From assembly GCF_000014005.1 (NCBI RefSeq), contig NC_008009.1:1922001-1986000 (forward strand): 64,000 nucleotides of DNA, given 5' to 3'. The stretch is from Candidatus Koribacter versatilis Ellin345. GTDB lineage: Bacteria; Acidobacteriota; Terriglobia; Terriglobales; Acidobacteriaceae. A program made the translations under genes and the position numbers. Of the stretch, positions 50,251 to 59,253 are shown one piece after another (within the stretch, counting starts at the first letter, position 1; each line of letters begins with the position of its first letter). The notes beneath the pieces were generated by a model. That model searched no databases and was not told where the DNA came from. It saw only the letters and a list, made by a program, of their open reading frames with translations.

Positions 50251-51265
50251 TGCTTATGTTGGACCGAAAGTTTGTGCCAGTTGCCATCCCAGCAAGCTCG
50301 CCGAACAACAAACGACTGCCATGGCACAGACGTCTGCGCGCGTAGGCGATTCGATTATTGTTAAGAACCATCCAGAACTTCACTTCGACATCGGAAAGAT
50401 CCACTACGAAATTCGCAAAGACGCGAACAGGGATACGCTTTCCGTGAGCGATGGGCAGCAATCGCTCACAACTTCACTACTGTGGGCCTTCGGGAACGGA
50501 AGAGTGGGACAGTCCTATCTGTTCAAGAAGAAAGACGGATCGTTCTATGAGGCTCGCGTTTCCTACTTCGCGACGCTTAAGAACTTGCACTTCACACCGT
50601 CGCGGGCGCTCGAGAATCCCAAGAACCTGGACGAAGCGATCGCGCGTCCAGTGACATTCGAAGAGGTGCAAAGATGTTTCAGTTGTCACAGTACGGCTGC
50701 GATCATCGGCACCAAACTCGACGAGCAAAACCTAATTCCTGGAGTGAGTTGCGAAGCTTGTCATGGGCCGGGTGCAGAACACGTCGCCGCGGCTCAAGCT
50801 GCAGAAATGGCCGGAGCACCGGAAGAAGCTCGCGGGGCGATCTTCAATGCGGGTAAGTTGAAGCCCGCGGACGCGGTGGACTATTGCGGCGCTTGCCACT
50901 TTTCCTACTGGGACATGAAGCTGAGCCACACTTCTGGCGTCTCGACGTCGAAAGCGCAGCCATTCCGCTTGGAGGAAAGCAAGTGCTGGGGAAGCAAAGG
51001 CGATGCGCGTCTCACGTGCACTGCATGCCACGATCCTCACCAGCCGCTTGTGGTTGGCGCCGCGGCCTACGACCACAATTGCCTGGAATGTCACGTGACA
51101 ACGGGAATGAATCCGACAGGCGAGCGCCCGGGCCGTGCTTGCCCGGTGTCTTCGAATCAATGCACGAGTTGCCACATGCCGAAGCAGCCCGCGCCGACCA
51201 TGCATTACGCCTTCACGGACCACCGCATCCGCATCGTGAAGCCGGGCGAAACATATCCAGAGTAG
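50105..51265 (+). CDS. Exported heptahaem cytochrome c
   Basis: A 386-residue multihaem cytochrome. A signal peptide ('WLRWWWVCALLWLCSSHPVTAQ') is followed by seven CxxCH haem sites at residues 57, 191, 216, 261, 305, 326 and 353, widely spaced with additional His for axial ligation. The long gap between the first and second haem (about 130 residues, beta-rich) suggests an inserted domain. It is likely to carry electrons in the periplasm or at the outer membrane; the partner is not encoded here. GTG start with GAGGT six bases upstream. No other redox gene is adjacent. Confidence 0.87.
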   Translation: MRSREWLRWWWVCALLWLCSSHPVTAQFTTEDRLAVPGFWPTKWANSRDAYVGPKVCASCHPSKLAEQQTTAMAQTSARVGDSIIVKNHPELHFDIGKIHYEIRKDANRDTLSVSDGQQSLTTSLLWAFGNGRVGQSYLFKKKDGSFYEARVSYFATLKNLHFTPSRALENPKNLDEAIARPVTFEEVQRCFSCHSTAAIIGTKLDEQNLIPGVSCEACHGPGAEHVAAAQAAEMAGAPEEARGAIFNAGKLKPADAVDYCGACHFSYWDMKLSHTSGVSTSKAQPFRLEESKCWGSKGDARLTCTACHDPHQPLVVGAAAYDHNCLECHVTTGMNPTGERPGRACPVSSNQCTSCHMPKQPAPTMHYAFTDHRIRIVKPGETYPE

Positions 51266-51268
51266 CGA

Positions 51269-52087
51269 TCAGATCCCCATCAGCTTCAATACGTCGTCGG
51301 TTGCAACGCTGTTGTCGAGAAACGTGAATTGCCCTGCTGACTGAACCTCGCGGACGGCGTCAAGGAAGCCGGTCATGGCCGCCCGATACAGAGAAGTAGC
51401 GAGGCTAATGCGCCGAACGCCTGCTTCCGCGAGCTCTGGGACCGTAAATGATTTTCCCTTGATGCCGACCATGAAGTTGAACGGCTTTGAGAGGGAAGAG
51501 CAGACCTCGCGCACGGATTGCAAGTCGGGCAATCCAGGGGCAAAGAGGACGTTCGCACCCGCTGCCTCAAAGGCATGCAGGCGTTGGAGCGTCTCGTCAA
51601 GAGATGAGTTCGGAAAAAAGAAATTGTGCGTGCGTGCGGTGAGCACGAACGGAAATGGAAGCGAGCGGGCCGCCTCAACCGCGGCTACGATTCGCTCAAC
51701 CGAAAGCGTGAAGTCGTACAACGGATGCTCCGCGTTTCCGGTTGTGTCTTCGATGGTGCAGCCGACGAGACCAGAGTTCCCCGCGAGCCGAACTGTCTCC
51801 GCAACGGCCTCGGGAGAATCGCCAAAGCCATTCTCGAGGTCGGCAGACACTGGTAAGTCCGTGGAGTTCGCGATGGCGCGGGCGTGGGCCACCGCCTCGT
51901 CTCGCGTGAGTTTTCCATCGGCCTTTGCGACCGTCGCGGCTGCGGCAGCACTGGAAGTAGCCAGAGCCTGAAATTTCAAACCTTCGAGGACTCGGGCGGA
52001 TCCGATGTCCCATGGATTGGGAATGATGAACGTCGGACCTTCGTGTAGCTTAACGAAGAGAGCGGCTTTGTCAGCTTGTGAACGCAT
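51269..52087 (-). CDS. Isocitrate lyase/PEP mutase superfamily protein
   Basis: A 272-residue TIM-barrel protein of the PEP mutase/isocitrate lyase group: 'LFVKLHEGPTFIIPNPWDIGSARVLE', 'LPVSADLENGFGDSPEAVAETVRLA' (metal-binding Asp and Glu), 'GCTIEDTTG', 'VLTARTHNFFF' and 'NFMVGIKGKSFTVPELAEAGVRRIS'. Family members break or form C-C or C-P bonds (2-methylisocitrate lyase, carboxyvinyl-carboxyphosphonate phosphorylmutase, oxaloacetate hydrolase). The short length favours the PEP mutase-like branch; the reaction is unknown. The ATG at 52087 follows GAGGAAAAC. Confidence 0.85.
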   Translation of the reverse strand: MRSQADKAALFVKLHEGPTFIIPNPWDIGSARVLEGLKFQALATSSAAAAATVAKADGKLTRDEAVAHARAIANSTDLPVSADLENGFGDSPEAVAETVRLAGNSGLVGCTIEDTTGNAEHPLYDFTLSVERIVAAVEAARSLPFPFVLTARTHNFFFPNSSLDETLQRLHAFEAAGANVLFAPGLPDLQSVREVCSSLSKPFNFMVGIKGKSFTVPELAEAGVRRISLATSLYRAAMTGFLDAVREVQSAGQFTFLDNSVATDDVLKLMGI

Positions 52088-52164
52088 GTTTTCCTCGTCC
52101 GATTGGATGTCGCGGGCGACCGGACGCTTCATCGAATGTCCGGATTAAAAGTTGCCTACGAGAA

Positions 52165-52191
52165 AAGCCCCATCGATTGAAGATGGGGCTT
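52165..52191 (-). terminator. Terminator of the MFS transporter gene
   Basis: AAGCCCCATC (52165-52174) pairs with GATGGGGCTT (52182-52191), followed on the minus strand by TTCTCG, thirty bases after the transporter stop. Confidence 0.75.
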
Positions 52192-52219
52192 GTATCAGCT
52201 AGTTAGGTAAAAGCTGAGA

Positions 52220-53683
52220 TCACTTGGAAGCGATCGCCACTTTTCCGTCGGTTTCGTCCCAAATGCGGTGGCCCATGGTTTCACGCAGCAGCAGGCTGCC
52301 GAAGATAAAGGTGAGGCCGGCGACGATCATGGGGTAATACAGTCCCGCATAGATGTTTCCCGTTGCCGCGACACTGGAAAGGCCAATCAAAGGCAATAGG
52401 CCGCCAAAGACTCCGTTGCCAATGTGATAGGGCAGTGAGAGCGACGTGTAGCGGACTTTCGCTGGGAAAGCCTCAATGAGATACGCCGCAATCGGACCGT
52501 AAATCATGCATACGAGCAGCACCTGGGCGAAGATCAGCCCGACTAAGGCAGGCACATTTGGATTGGGAGCTTCCTTTGCGGGAACCAGAGCGCCCGTAGC
52601 ATCGTGAGTAAGGGGCGTAAGCCCGATGGCGCCAGTGACTTTATTCCTGGCGGACTTTACGGTGACCACGTCGTTGCCTGCCGCACTCTGCATGGCCTTG
52701 TAAATCGGAATGTAACTGATCACTGCGAGCAAACAGGCGGCCATCATCAGTTTTTTGCGGCCAAATCGATCAGAGAGCGCGCCTGCAACGGTGAAGAACG
52801 GCATCCCAAGCAGGAGCGCGATAGCCACGATGATGTTCGCGGTGCGAACGTTGACTTTCAAGATGGTTTGAAGATAGAAGAGCGCGTAGAACTGACCTGT
52901 GTACCAGATCACCCCTTGCCCAGCTGTCGCGCCAAAAAGCGAGATCAGTACGTTCTTCAGGTTTGGCCACTGAGTGAAGGCGTCCTTGAGCGGCTGGGTT
53001 GAGGTCATTCCTGCGGCTTTCAACTGCGCAAAGATCGGCGACTCTTTCATCTTCAAGCGGATGTACAGAGACATCACCACCAGGAAGATCGAAATGAGGA
53101 ACGGAATGCGCCAGCCCCAGGCAGCAAAGGCTTCCTTCGACATCGAGCTCTGCGTTACGAGAATGACGATGAGGGAAACAAAGAGGCCGAGCGTAGCAGT
53201 GATCTGGATGAAACTGGTGTAGAAGCCACGCTTGTTGTCGGGTACGTGTTCGCCGACATAAACAGCCGCGCCACCGTATTCGCCGCCCAGCGCGAGCCCT
53301 TGCAGGATGCGGATGGCGAGCAGAACAATTGGGGCGAACCATCCAGCTTTTGCGAACGAAGGCAGCAGTCCGATCGCGAATGTCGAGAAGCCCATGATCG
53401 AGAGAGTCACCAGAAAGGCGTACTTGCGACCGATCAGATCGCCGATACGTCCGAAGAACAATGCGCCGAATGGGCGCACGAGGAAGCCGACGGCGAAGGT
53501 TGCGAGGTAAGCGATGTAGGCGAAGGTATCGTTGCCGGGCGGATAGAATTTAGGTCCGAGAATAGCCGCGAGGCTGCCGAAAATATAGAAGTCGTACCAC
53601 TCAATCATGGTCCCGAGAGAGGAAGCCATGATCACGCGCCAGATGCTGTACTCAGCGTTGGCTTGGGGAACGGGGTTCGCCAT
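52220..53683 (-). CDS. MFS transporter, metabolite:H+ symporter (MHS) type
   Basis: A 487-residue twelve-helix transporter. 'SSLGTMIEWYDFYIFGSLAAILGPKFYPPG' at the N terminus, 'GRIGDLIGRKYAFLVTLSIMGFSTFAIGLLP' and 'RILQGLALGGEYGGAAVYVGEHVPDNKRGFYTS' are hallmark stretches of the MHS branch (ShiA, ProP, KgtP). A 50-residue periplasmic or loop insert near 330-380 is unusual. Likely substrates are organic acids or osmolytes. GGAG lies six bases before the ATG at 53683. Confidence 0.88.
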   Translation of the reverse strand: MANPVPQANAEYSIWRVIMASSLGTMIEWYDFYIFGSLAAILGPKFYPPGNDTFAYIAYLATFAVGFLVRPFGALFFGRIGDLIGRKYAFLVTLSIMGFSTFAIGLLPSFAKAGWFAPIVLLAIRILQGLALGGEYGGAAVYVGEHVPDNKRGFYTSFIQITATLGLFVSLIVILVTQSSMSKEAFAAWGWRIPFLISIFLVVMSLYIRLKMKESPIFAQLKAAGMTSTQPLKDAFTQWPNLKNVLISLFGATAGQGVIWYTGQFYALFYLQTILKVNVRTANIIVAIALLLGMPFFTVAGALSDRFGRKKLMMAACLLAVISYIPIYKAMQSAAGNDVVTVKSARNKVTGAIGLTPLTHDATGALVPAKEAPNPNVPALVGLIFAQVLLVCMIYGPIAAYLIEAFPAKVRYTSLSLPYHIGNGVFGGLLPLIGLSSVAATGNIYAGLYYPMIVAGLTFIFGSLLLRETMGHRIWDETDGKVAIASK

Positions 53684-53935
53684 AACACGCTCCAAAGTAG
53701 GTGCAATGTAAGCAAGTAGCAACAGAGCGGAACGTCGGGCTGGCGGCTCTCCTCGGAAAACTAATGGTGAGAGCAGGGTGCCACCCGATCAAAACGATTT
53801 GGAATTGATATCACACACATTTGTGCAAGTCACGGAATCCGTTGGGCGCGGATCGGAGCATTCACGAATTATTAACATTCGCGGAAAAGCCGCAGGGACT
53901 GCCTCCGGCTCTGGAGTTGTGGAATGTCAGTCGCG
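53684..53935. other. Intergenic region, 252 bases
   Basis: Between the MFS start and the propeller protein stop, both on the minus strand; it should hold the MFS promoter. A small palindrome CACA-CATT-TGTG lies near 53814-53825. No hairpin terminator and no credible gene. Confidence 0.45.
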
Positions 53936-55774
53936 TTAGAGAATGCCGTAAACGTCGAGTTCCGACCCGGTTCCGACGAACACCTTGCCGTCGGCGACGG
54001 TCGGGACAGTGAACTTGACCGCCGGGCCCGCGGTATCGCGAGTGCCCCCCTGTGAACTGTTATAGAACTCGGTGGCTACATTGTTCGCGTCGTAAGCATG
54101 CAAAACAGCCGGGCCTCCTTTCGGTTGATTCGTCGATTCAATCTCCCAAACGATGCCATCCACGGAGCCAGATGAGGTGATGCTCACGGTTGCGCCGTGG
54201 ACGCCGAAGACGTGGGAAGCCTTCGAGGTCGGAGAGGTAGTGAGAAGGCCAGTGGTCAGAGAAAAACCGTAAGACTTCAGGACGTCATTTTCACAGTGAA
54301 TATAGAGGTATCCGTTCCAATACCCCGGTGTGGAGAAAATGTTGTCGAACTGCTGCGTGCCGGTTTGGACCTCCTGCAGCACGTGGTCCGTGGTCGACGT
54401 AAACTTGCCCATATTGGCGCGATCGAGTACGAAGATGCGGCCGTCTTTTCCGCCGCCAATCAGTTCGTAAGGATGAGCGGAGGCGTTGTTCGGCATGATG
54501 ACAACGTCGCCGCTTCCGAGGTCCGCATCGTTTGCTCGGAGCACAGCTTCGTTCGATGGCATGAAGTAATCCTGAACTTTGAGCGCGCTCGAGAACTTCA
54601 GGAAGCTGTCGTTAAAGCCTGAACCCGGGTCTCCGGCATCTACCGCAGAAATGGTGTAGAGGTTGCCGGATGCATCCACCGCGGGCGCGCCACCGCTGTT
54701 CCAGAACATTCCACCGGCGCCGTTCGGCGTTGAATTAAAGACGGCAGTCTGCGCGAGCGTTGTCTTGTCGTACGCGAGATACCATCCGTGAGAGCAATGG
54801 GCGAACCCGAAGTAAATGTTATTTCCGTCAAGCGTGAGGCCTGTGCGTTGATAGCAATTCGATTCCAGGGTGATGATGCCATTCGAGCTGTCGCGTCCGG
54901 TTCCACTGACTTGGGCGGTTACGATCTTCGATCCACCGAATTTTTCAGCTCCCGTGACTACGTCCAACGCGTGCAGCCGGAAGATCCGTTTATTCGACTC
55001 CAGCGTGACCGATACAACGTACAAAGTGTTGGTGGACGTATCTATGACGGGCGTACTCGTGACGCCGATGATTGGCGAGATCCCCTCGGTATCTTGCCCA
55101 GAAGCGGCAGTGCCGAATTTCACATGCCAGAGTGGTGAAGAACTGCGGCCGTCCGCGTCGAAGGCATACACGCTGTCGTTCTCGGTGGCAACGAACACAA
55201 CATTATGTTGCCCACCAGCGATCGTGAGATTTGGCAGATACAGCGGCTGTGCATAGACCTGTCCATCAACCGGGAAAGAGAATCTCTTCCCGAAAGATGC
55301 AACGTTTACATTCGACGGATTCAGCACTGATTCGTTCGGGTTAGCGCCCGTCCGGTGCAAATCATTGTGGTAGGTCGTGACCGCAACGTGACCTGTATTC
55401 GTGCCTTGTACCGTGATGGTCTCGGAAGCTTTCGTCCATACGCCATTCGAATAGAACTGAAAGACGACAGAATTGCTTCCCGCCGCGAGAGTCAGCGAGG
55501 CATTCACGCTGTTGGAGACGGTCGAATATCGAAGCAGGTTGTTGATGTAAATGCGGAAGTTAGTGATCGTCGTATTCGATGCTCCAGCAGCGGAGAATTG
55601 AACCGGATCAGACGGGGAGGAACCAGGAGCGGGGCTGCAGATGGTGATCGACGGCGGAGGCGCTGTCGCCGTACAAGCGGCCCGGGTATCAACCCCGCCG
55701 ACGATGACGGTGAACAATAGTGCGAACAGTGAGAATCGGGTGGAATGTAAGAGTATCGACGATTTGCAGCGCAT
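53936..55774 (-). CDS. Exported PQQ-like/WD-type beta-propeller protein
   Basis: A 612-residue exported protein with a signal peptide, an Ig-like N-terminal domain (about 40-125: 'PSITICSPAPGSSPSDPVQFSAAGASN'), and a propeller (130-612) with PQQ-type units such as 'SVYAFDADGRSSSPLWHVKFG', 'TNTLYVVSVTL', 'GGGKDGRIFVLDRANMGKF' and 'GKVFVGTGSELDVYGI'. The PQQ-binding residues of true quinoprotein dehydrogenases are not evident, so it is more likely a binding or scaffold protein. GGAGAG lies five bases before the ATG. Confidence 0.78.
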   Translation of the reverse strand: MRCKSSILLHSTRFSLFALLFTVIVGGVDTRAACTATAPPPSITICSPAPGSSPSDPVQFSAAGASNTTITNFRIYINNLLRYSTVSNSVNASLTLAAGSNSVVFQFYSNGVWTKASETITVQGTNTGHVAVTTYHNDLHRTGANPNESVLNPSNVNVASFGKRFSFPVDGQVYAQPLYLPNLTIAGGQHNVVFVATENDSVYAFDADGRSSSPLWHVKFGTAASGQDTEGISPIIGVTSTPVIDTSTNTLYVVSVTLESNKRIFRLHALDVVTGAEKFGGSKIVTAQVSGTGRDSSNGIITLESNCYQRTGLTLDGNNIYFGFAHCSHGWYLAYDKTTLAQTAVFNSTPNGAGGMFWNSGGAPAVDASGNLYTISAVDAGDPGSGFNDSFLKFSSALKVQDYFMPSNEAVLRANDADLGSGDVVIMPNNASAHPYELIGGGKDGRIFVLDRANMGKFTSTTDHVLQEVQTGTQQFDNIFSTPGYWNGYLYIHCENDVLKSYGFSLTTGLLTTSPTSKASHVFGVHGATVSITSSGSVDGIVWEIESTNQPKGGPAVLHAYDANNVATEFYNSSQGGTRDTAGPAVKFTVPTVADGKVFVGTGSELDVYGIL

Positions 55775-55938
55775 GGAATCTCTCCAACTGAGAAGCTGGC
55801 CAGAACGTACTCAGGCAGTGCTGATGGTGATGCTGCTGCTGAATCGGAAGGATGTCGCTGCAGGTGTGAGTTGCTCATGAAATTTAGTGTTAAGCGGGGT
55901 TACGTTAAGATGACTGCACCGTCCTGGAGGACAACCAA

Positions 55939-56376
55939 ATGAGCGATCGCGTGCCGCAGGCACTCGGCAATCACGTGCGTTATGACCCGCTTTTCCACTT
56001 TTTCGTGATTCCGGTTTTTGGGTTCGCGGTGATCTGGAGCATTGTCCATGCAGTTCGACACCCGAATGTGCATAGCTTTGCGCTCATCGTCCTGATGCTC
56101 GCGGCCTTGATCCTGGTATTCAAGGCACGGCTCTACGCGTTAAAAGTGCAGTCGCGGGTAATCCGTCTCGAGGAGCGGTTGCGGCTTTCCCAGTTGCTGC
56201 CCGATTCTTTGCGTGCACGCATTCCTGACTTGAGCGAAAGCCAGTTGGTCGCATTGCGATTTGCCTCGGATGCCGAATTGCCGGCATTGGTAGAACAATG
56301 CCTCGCAACCAACATGAGCAACGCCAATATCAAGAAAGCAATTAAGAACTGGCGGCCCGACTATTTCCGGGTCTGA
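55939..56376 (+). CDS. DUF6526 family membrane protein
   Basis: A 145-residue protein with two membrane helices ('FFVIPVFGFAVIWSIVHAV' and 'SFALIVLMLAALILVFKARLYALKVQ') and a cytoplasmic tail of about 75 residues ('RVIRLEERLRLSQLLPDSLRARIPDLSESQLVALRFASDAELPALVEQCL'). The pattern matches DUF6526, common in Acidobacteria and Bacteroidetes, of unknown function. GGAGG lies eight bases before the ATG. It is followed three bases later by the pseudouridine synthase gene, probably in one transcript. Confidence 0.8.
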   Translation: MSDRVPQALGNHVRYDPLFHFFVIPVFGFAVIWSIVHAVRHPNVHSFALIVLMLAALILVFKARLYALKVQSRVIRLEERLRLSQLLPDSLRARIPDLSESQLVALRFASDAELPALVEQCLATNMSNANIKKAIKNWRPDYFRV

Positions 56377-56379
56377 ATC

Positions 56380-57144
56380 GTGACGAATACCGGCAAACCA
56401 GTGAAGTCCCGCCGTATCGGCTTGGCGCGTGTGCTCTCGAAGCTCGGCTATTGCTCGCGGGCGCGCGCTTTCGAACTAATTCGCGCCGACGAAGTGCGCG
56501 TGAACGGGAAAGTGGAGCGCAATCCAGAGCGGCCTACCGATCCGGCACGGGACCGAGTTGAAGTTGCACATATAGCGATTCGCGCAGCCCGATTCCTTTA
56601 CTACGTCGTAAACAAGCCACGAGGGCTGATAACGACCGCCTCTGATGAGAAGGGCCGCGAAACGATCTACAGCCTGCTTCCTCCGGATTCACCTTGGGTC
56701 GCTCCCGTGGGTCGTCTCGACAAAGCCAGCGAGGGACTTCTGCTTCTCACAAATGATTCGGAGTGGGCGGCGAAGATTACCGATCCAAACTCGCACCTCG
56801 ATAAGACCTACCACGTACAGGTTTCGACTTTGCCCTCCGAACAAATGGTTGAGGCATTAAGCCGTGGGATTCGATCAGATGGCGAGTTGTTATTAGCCAA
56901 GCGGGTTTCGATTCTTCGTGCCGGCGGGAAAAACGGTTGGCTCGAGATCGTTCTCGAAGAAGGGAAAAATCGTCAAATCAGGAGGATGGTCGCAGCCCTC
57001 CAAATAGAGGTTCTGCGGCTGATTAGGGTTGCGATTGGGCCGCTTACCCTTGGTGAGTTGCCGAAAGGTGGTTGTCGAGCGCTAACTGCCGAAGAAAAAG
57101 CCGAGTTGGACGATGCATTACGTTTGGTCCGAGGGGAGCACTGA
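56380..57144 (+). CDS. 16S/23S rRNA pseudouridine synthase (RsuA/RluB family)
   Basis: A 254-residue enzyme: S4 RNA-binding domain (about 10-60, 'GLARVLSKLGYCSRARAFELIRADEVRVNGK'), then the catalytic domain with 'YYVVNKPRGLITT', the Asp motif 'VGRLDKASEGLLLLTND' and 'EGKNRQIRRMVAALQIEVLRLIRVAIGPL'. It converts one rRNA uridine to pseudouridine. The GTG start lies three bases after the DUF6526 stop, with no strong ribosome site. Family is certain; whether RluB, RluE or RsuA is not. Confidence 0.9.
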   Translation: MTNTGKPVKSRRIGLARVLSKLGYCSRARAFELIRADEVRVNGKVERNPERPTDPARDRVEVAHIAIRAARFLYYVVNKPRGLITTASDEKGRETIYSLLPPDSPWVAPVGRLDKASEGLLLLTNDSEWAAKITDPNSHLDKTYHVQVSTLPSEQMVEALSRGIRSDGELLLAKRVSILRAGGKNGWLEIVLEEGKNRQIRRMVAALQIEVLRLIRVAIGPLTLGELPKGGCRALTAEEKAELDDALRLVRGEH

Positions 57145-57188
57145 AGTGGTTGCTTTCTGGCGCTGAATCGACTATCACTTTGATTCCG

Positions 57189-58295
57189 ATGAACGCAAAA
57201 AAGGGCAAAAAGCACGCAGCCACCATTCGCGACGTTGCGGCCGAGAGCGGATTCTCTCCGGCAACAGTTTCCATTGTTCTCAACAATGCGCCTTTGTCGC
57301 GATATATCCAGGCCACGACCAAGGAACGAATCGTGAAGGCCGCGCGCAAGTTGGGCTATCAACCTAACCAACTGGCGCGTTCCCTACGAAGCCGGCGGAA
57401 CAACACCATCGGCGTAGTCGTCTTCGATCTGACGGACCCCTTCTGCACGCCGATCATGCGTGGCATCGAGAACACGCTGTACCAATCTTCCTACGTGTCC
57501 CTACTCGCGGATGCCCACAACGAACTCAGCCGTTTCGAGAAGTATCTCGAGATGCTGCTGGAGCGGCGCGTCGAAGGGATGATCGTCATTGCGAACTGGA
57601 CCCTGGTGGACATCGCGCTTCTCGCGGACCTCGAAAAGCGCAATATCCCTACGGTCGTCATTGGCCGGGAACTGCAGAACGAGACGATCAATTCGATCAT
57701 GGTGGATAACGAGGCGGGGGGCCGTATCGCGTTGCAGCACCTGCATTCTCTGCAGCATCGCAAAATCGCCTTTGTTCGCGGACCAAAATCCGTGGTGGAC
57801 AGTCCGCTCCGCTGGCAGGGAATCACCGACTACGCGCAATCGGTTGGATTGCCAGTCGATCCAAAACTGGTGATCGAGTTACCCGATCGGAAGGAACCGA
57901 ACTCCAGTTTCGAGGGTGGGTATCGCGCCGTCGAGGAACTCATTAAGCGAAAGCGTCCGTTCACCGCTGTTCTGGCTTTCGACGACATGACCGCACTCGG
58001 CGTGATGCGCGGCCTTGCAGAGCGTGGTATATCGGTTCCCGATCAATGTTCCGTCATTGGATTCGACGACGTGGCGCCGGCTGCATTCTCGAACCCAGCG
58101 CTGACAACCGTACGCCAGCCCATGGAAGGAATGGGTTCGACCGCGGTGGAGATCGTGGTGGAGTCCTTGAGTTCCGATTTGCGGCCGGGAGAAATTTCCG
58201 TCGTACACCGGAAGATATCTCCGGAACTGGTAGTGCGGGCGTCCACGCGGGCAGCTTCCCTTACAAAGACCGCATTTCCTCCCAGTGCCGATTAA
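57189..58295 (+). CDS. LacI/GalR-family transcriptional regulator
   Basis: A 368-residue repressor: N-terminal HTH and hinge ('ATIRDVAAESGFSPATVSIVLNNA', 'RIVKAARKLGYQPNQLARSLRSRR') and a periplasmic-binding-type ligand domain ('IGVVVFDLTDPFCTPIMRGIE', 'AVLAFDDMTALGVMRGLAERGISVPDQCSVIGFDDV'). It should respond to a sugar or related small molecule. ATG 57189 has no clear ribosome site. A perfect palindrome resembling a LacI-type operator overlaps its own stop codon and lies upstream of the creatininase gene, a probable target. Confidence 0.92.
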   Translation: MNAKKGKKHAATIRDVAAESGFSPATVSIVLNNAPLSRYIQATTKERIVKAARKLGYQPNQLARSLRSRRNNTIGVVVFDLTDPFCTPIMRGIENTLYQSSYVSLLADAHNELSRFEKYLEMLLERRVEGMIVIANWTLVDIALLADLEKRNIPTVVIGRELQNETINSIMVDNEAGGRIALQHLHSLQHRKIAFVRGPKSVVDSPLRWQGITDYAQSVGLPVDPKLVIELPDRKEPNSSFEGGYRAVEELIKRKRPFTAVLAFDDMTALGVMRGLAERGISVPDQCSVIGFDDVAPAAFSNPALTTVRQPMEGMGSTAVEIVVESLSSDLRPGEISVVHRKISPELVVRASTRAASLTKTAFPPSAD

Positions 58296-58305
58296 ACCGG
58301 TTTAA
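58292..58305. promoter_or_regulatory. Perfect palindrome, candidate LacI-type operator
   Basis: TTAAACCGGTTTAA, fourteen bases, with a central CG pair as in many LacI-family operators. It includes the stop codon of the LacI gene and lies 67 bases before the creatininase ATG. Confidence 0.55.
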
Positions 58306-58371
58306 AGCCACTCGCGAAGTGGTATCTTGTGGGGGCGCAAAGCTGCGCAATTTCTCGCGTTGCGAGGGCCC

Positions 58372-59253
58372 ATGTATCTACGACGCGTCGTTGTTTTGGT
58401 CGCCTTCCTCCTCTGCTCACTCGCCACATATTCGCAAGAAAAGCTATCGGTTCATTGGGAAGAACTGACCGCTTCCGATTTCATCAAGGGCATGGGCGAC
58501 GCGCACAATACTTGTGCGCTGCCCATCGGCATTCTTGAGAAGCATGGGCCGCACATGCCAATCGGTACCGACCTGTTAAATGTGCGATACGCAGCCCTGC
58601 ACGCCGCCGAAAAGGAATACGTTATCGTGTTTCCCGAGTATTACTTCGGCCAGATCTTTGAGGCGCGGCAGGAACCCGGAACGATCGCCTACAGTCTCGA
58701 TCTCCAGTTGAAGCTCTTGCAGGAGACGGTCAACGAAATGGCGCGCAACGGCTGCAAGAAGATTGTGATCATCAACGGGCATGGCGGCAATGAAAGCCTG
58801 TTGCCACTCTTCGCACAGGCGCAGTTGGCCACGCCGAAGGACTTTGTCGTCTTCGTCTATGGCCTGCCGCGGCTTGAAGTTCCGGGACGTCCAGCTAAGA
58901 ACGACTCTGTTGATATGCATGCCGGGTCGAGCGAAACGTCGCACATGATGGTTACGCATCCGGAACTGCTGAAGATGGACAAGGTCAATACTGAATCTGG
59001 TCGCGATCAGGACCGATTGAAGCTACCCGACAGCCTTTACACAGGCATCTGGTGGTACGCGAAGTTTCCGGACCACTTCTCCGGCGATCCGTCCAAGGCT
59101 ACGAGGGCGCTCGGTGAATTCGACGTGAACACCTGGGTCAACAGCATCGCCGATGCGTTTAAAGCGGTGAAGGGCGAGCAGGGTGACCAGGCCATTCGGC
59201 TGCAGAACGAATATTTCGAAAAGACCATCGACCCGATCAAGACGAAGCAGTAG
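58372..59253 (+). CDS. Exported creatininase-family amidohydrolase
   Basis: A 293-residue product with a signal peptide ('RVVVLVAFLLCSLATYSQ') and a creatininase fold: metal ligands lie in 'GILEKHGPHMPIGTD', 'NGHGGNESL' and 'HAGSSETSHMM'. The family cleaves cyclic amides (creatinine, mycofactocin and riboflavin-pathway intermediates), usually in the cytoplasm; an exported version is less common. GAGGG lies before the ATG at 58372. It is likely controlled by the adjacent LacI regulator. It ends one base before the convergent oxidoreductase stop. Confidence 0.83.
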   Translation: MYLRRVVVLVAFLLCSLATYSQEKLSVHWEELTASDFIKGMGDAHNTCALPIGILEKHGPHMPIGTDLLNVRYAALHAAEKEYVIVFPEYYFGQIFEARQEPGTIAYSLDLQLKLLQETVNEMARNGCKKIVIINGHGGNESLLPLFAQAQLATPKDFVVFVYGLPRLEVPGRPAKNDSVDMHAGSSETSHMMVTHPELLKMDKVNTESGRDQDRLKLPDSLYTGIWWYAKFPDHFSGDPSKATRALGEFDVNTWVNSIADAFKAVKGEQGDQAIRLQNEYFEKTIDPIKTKQ

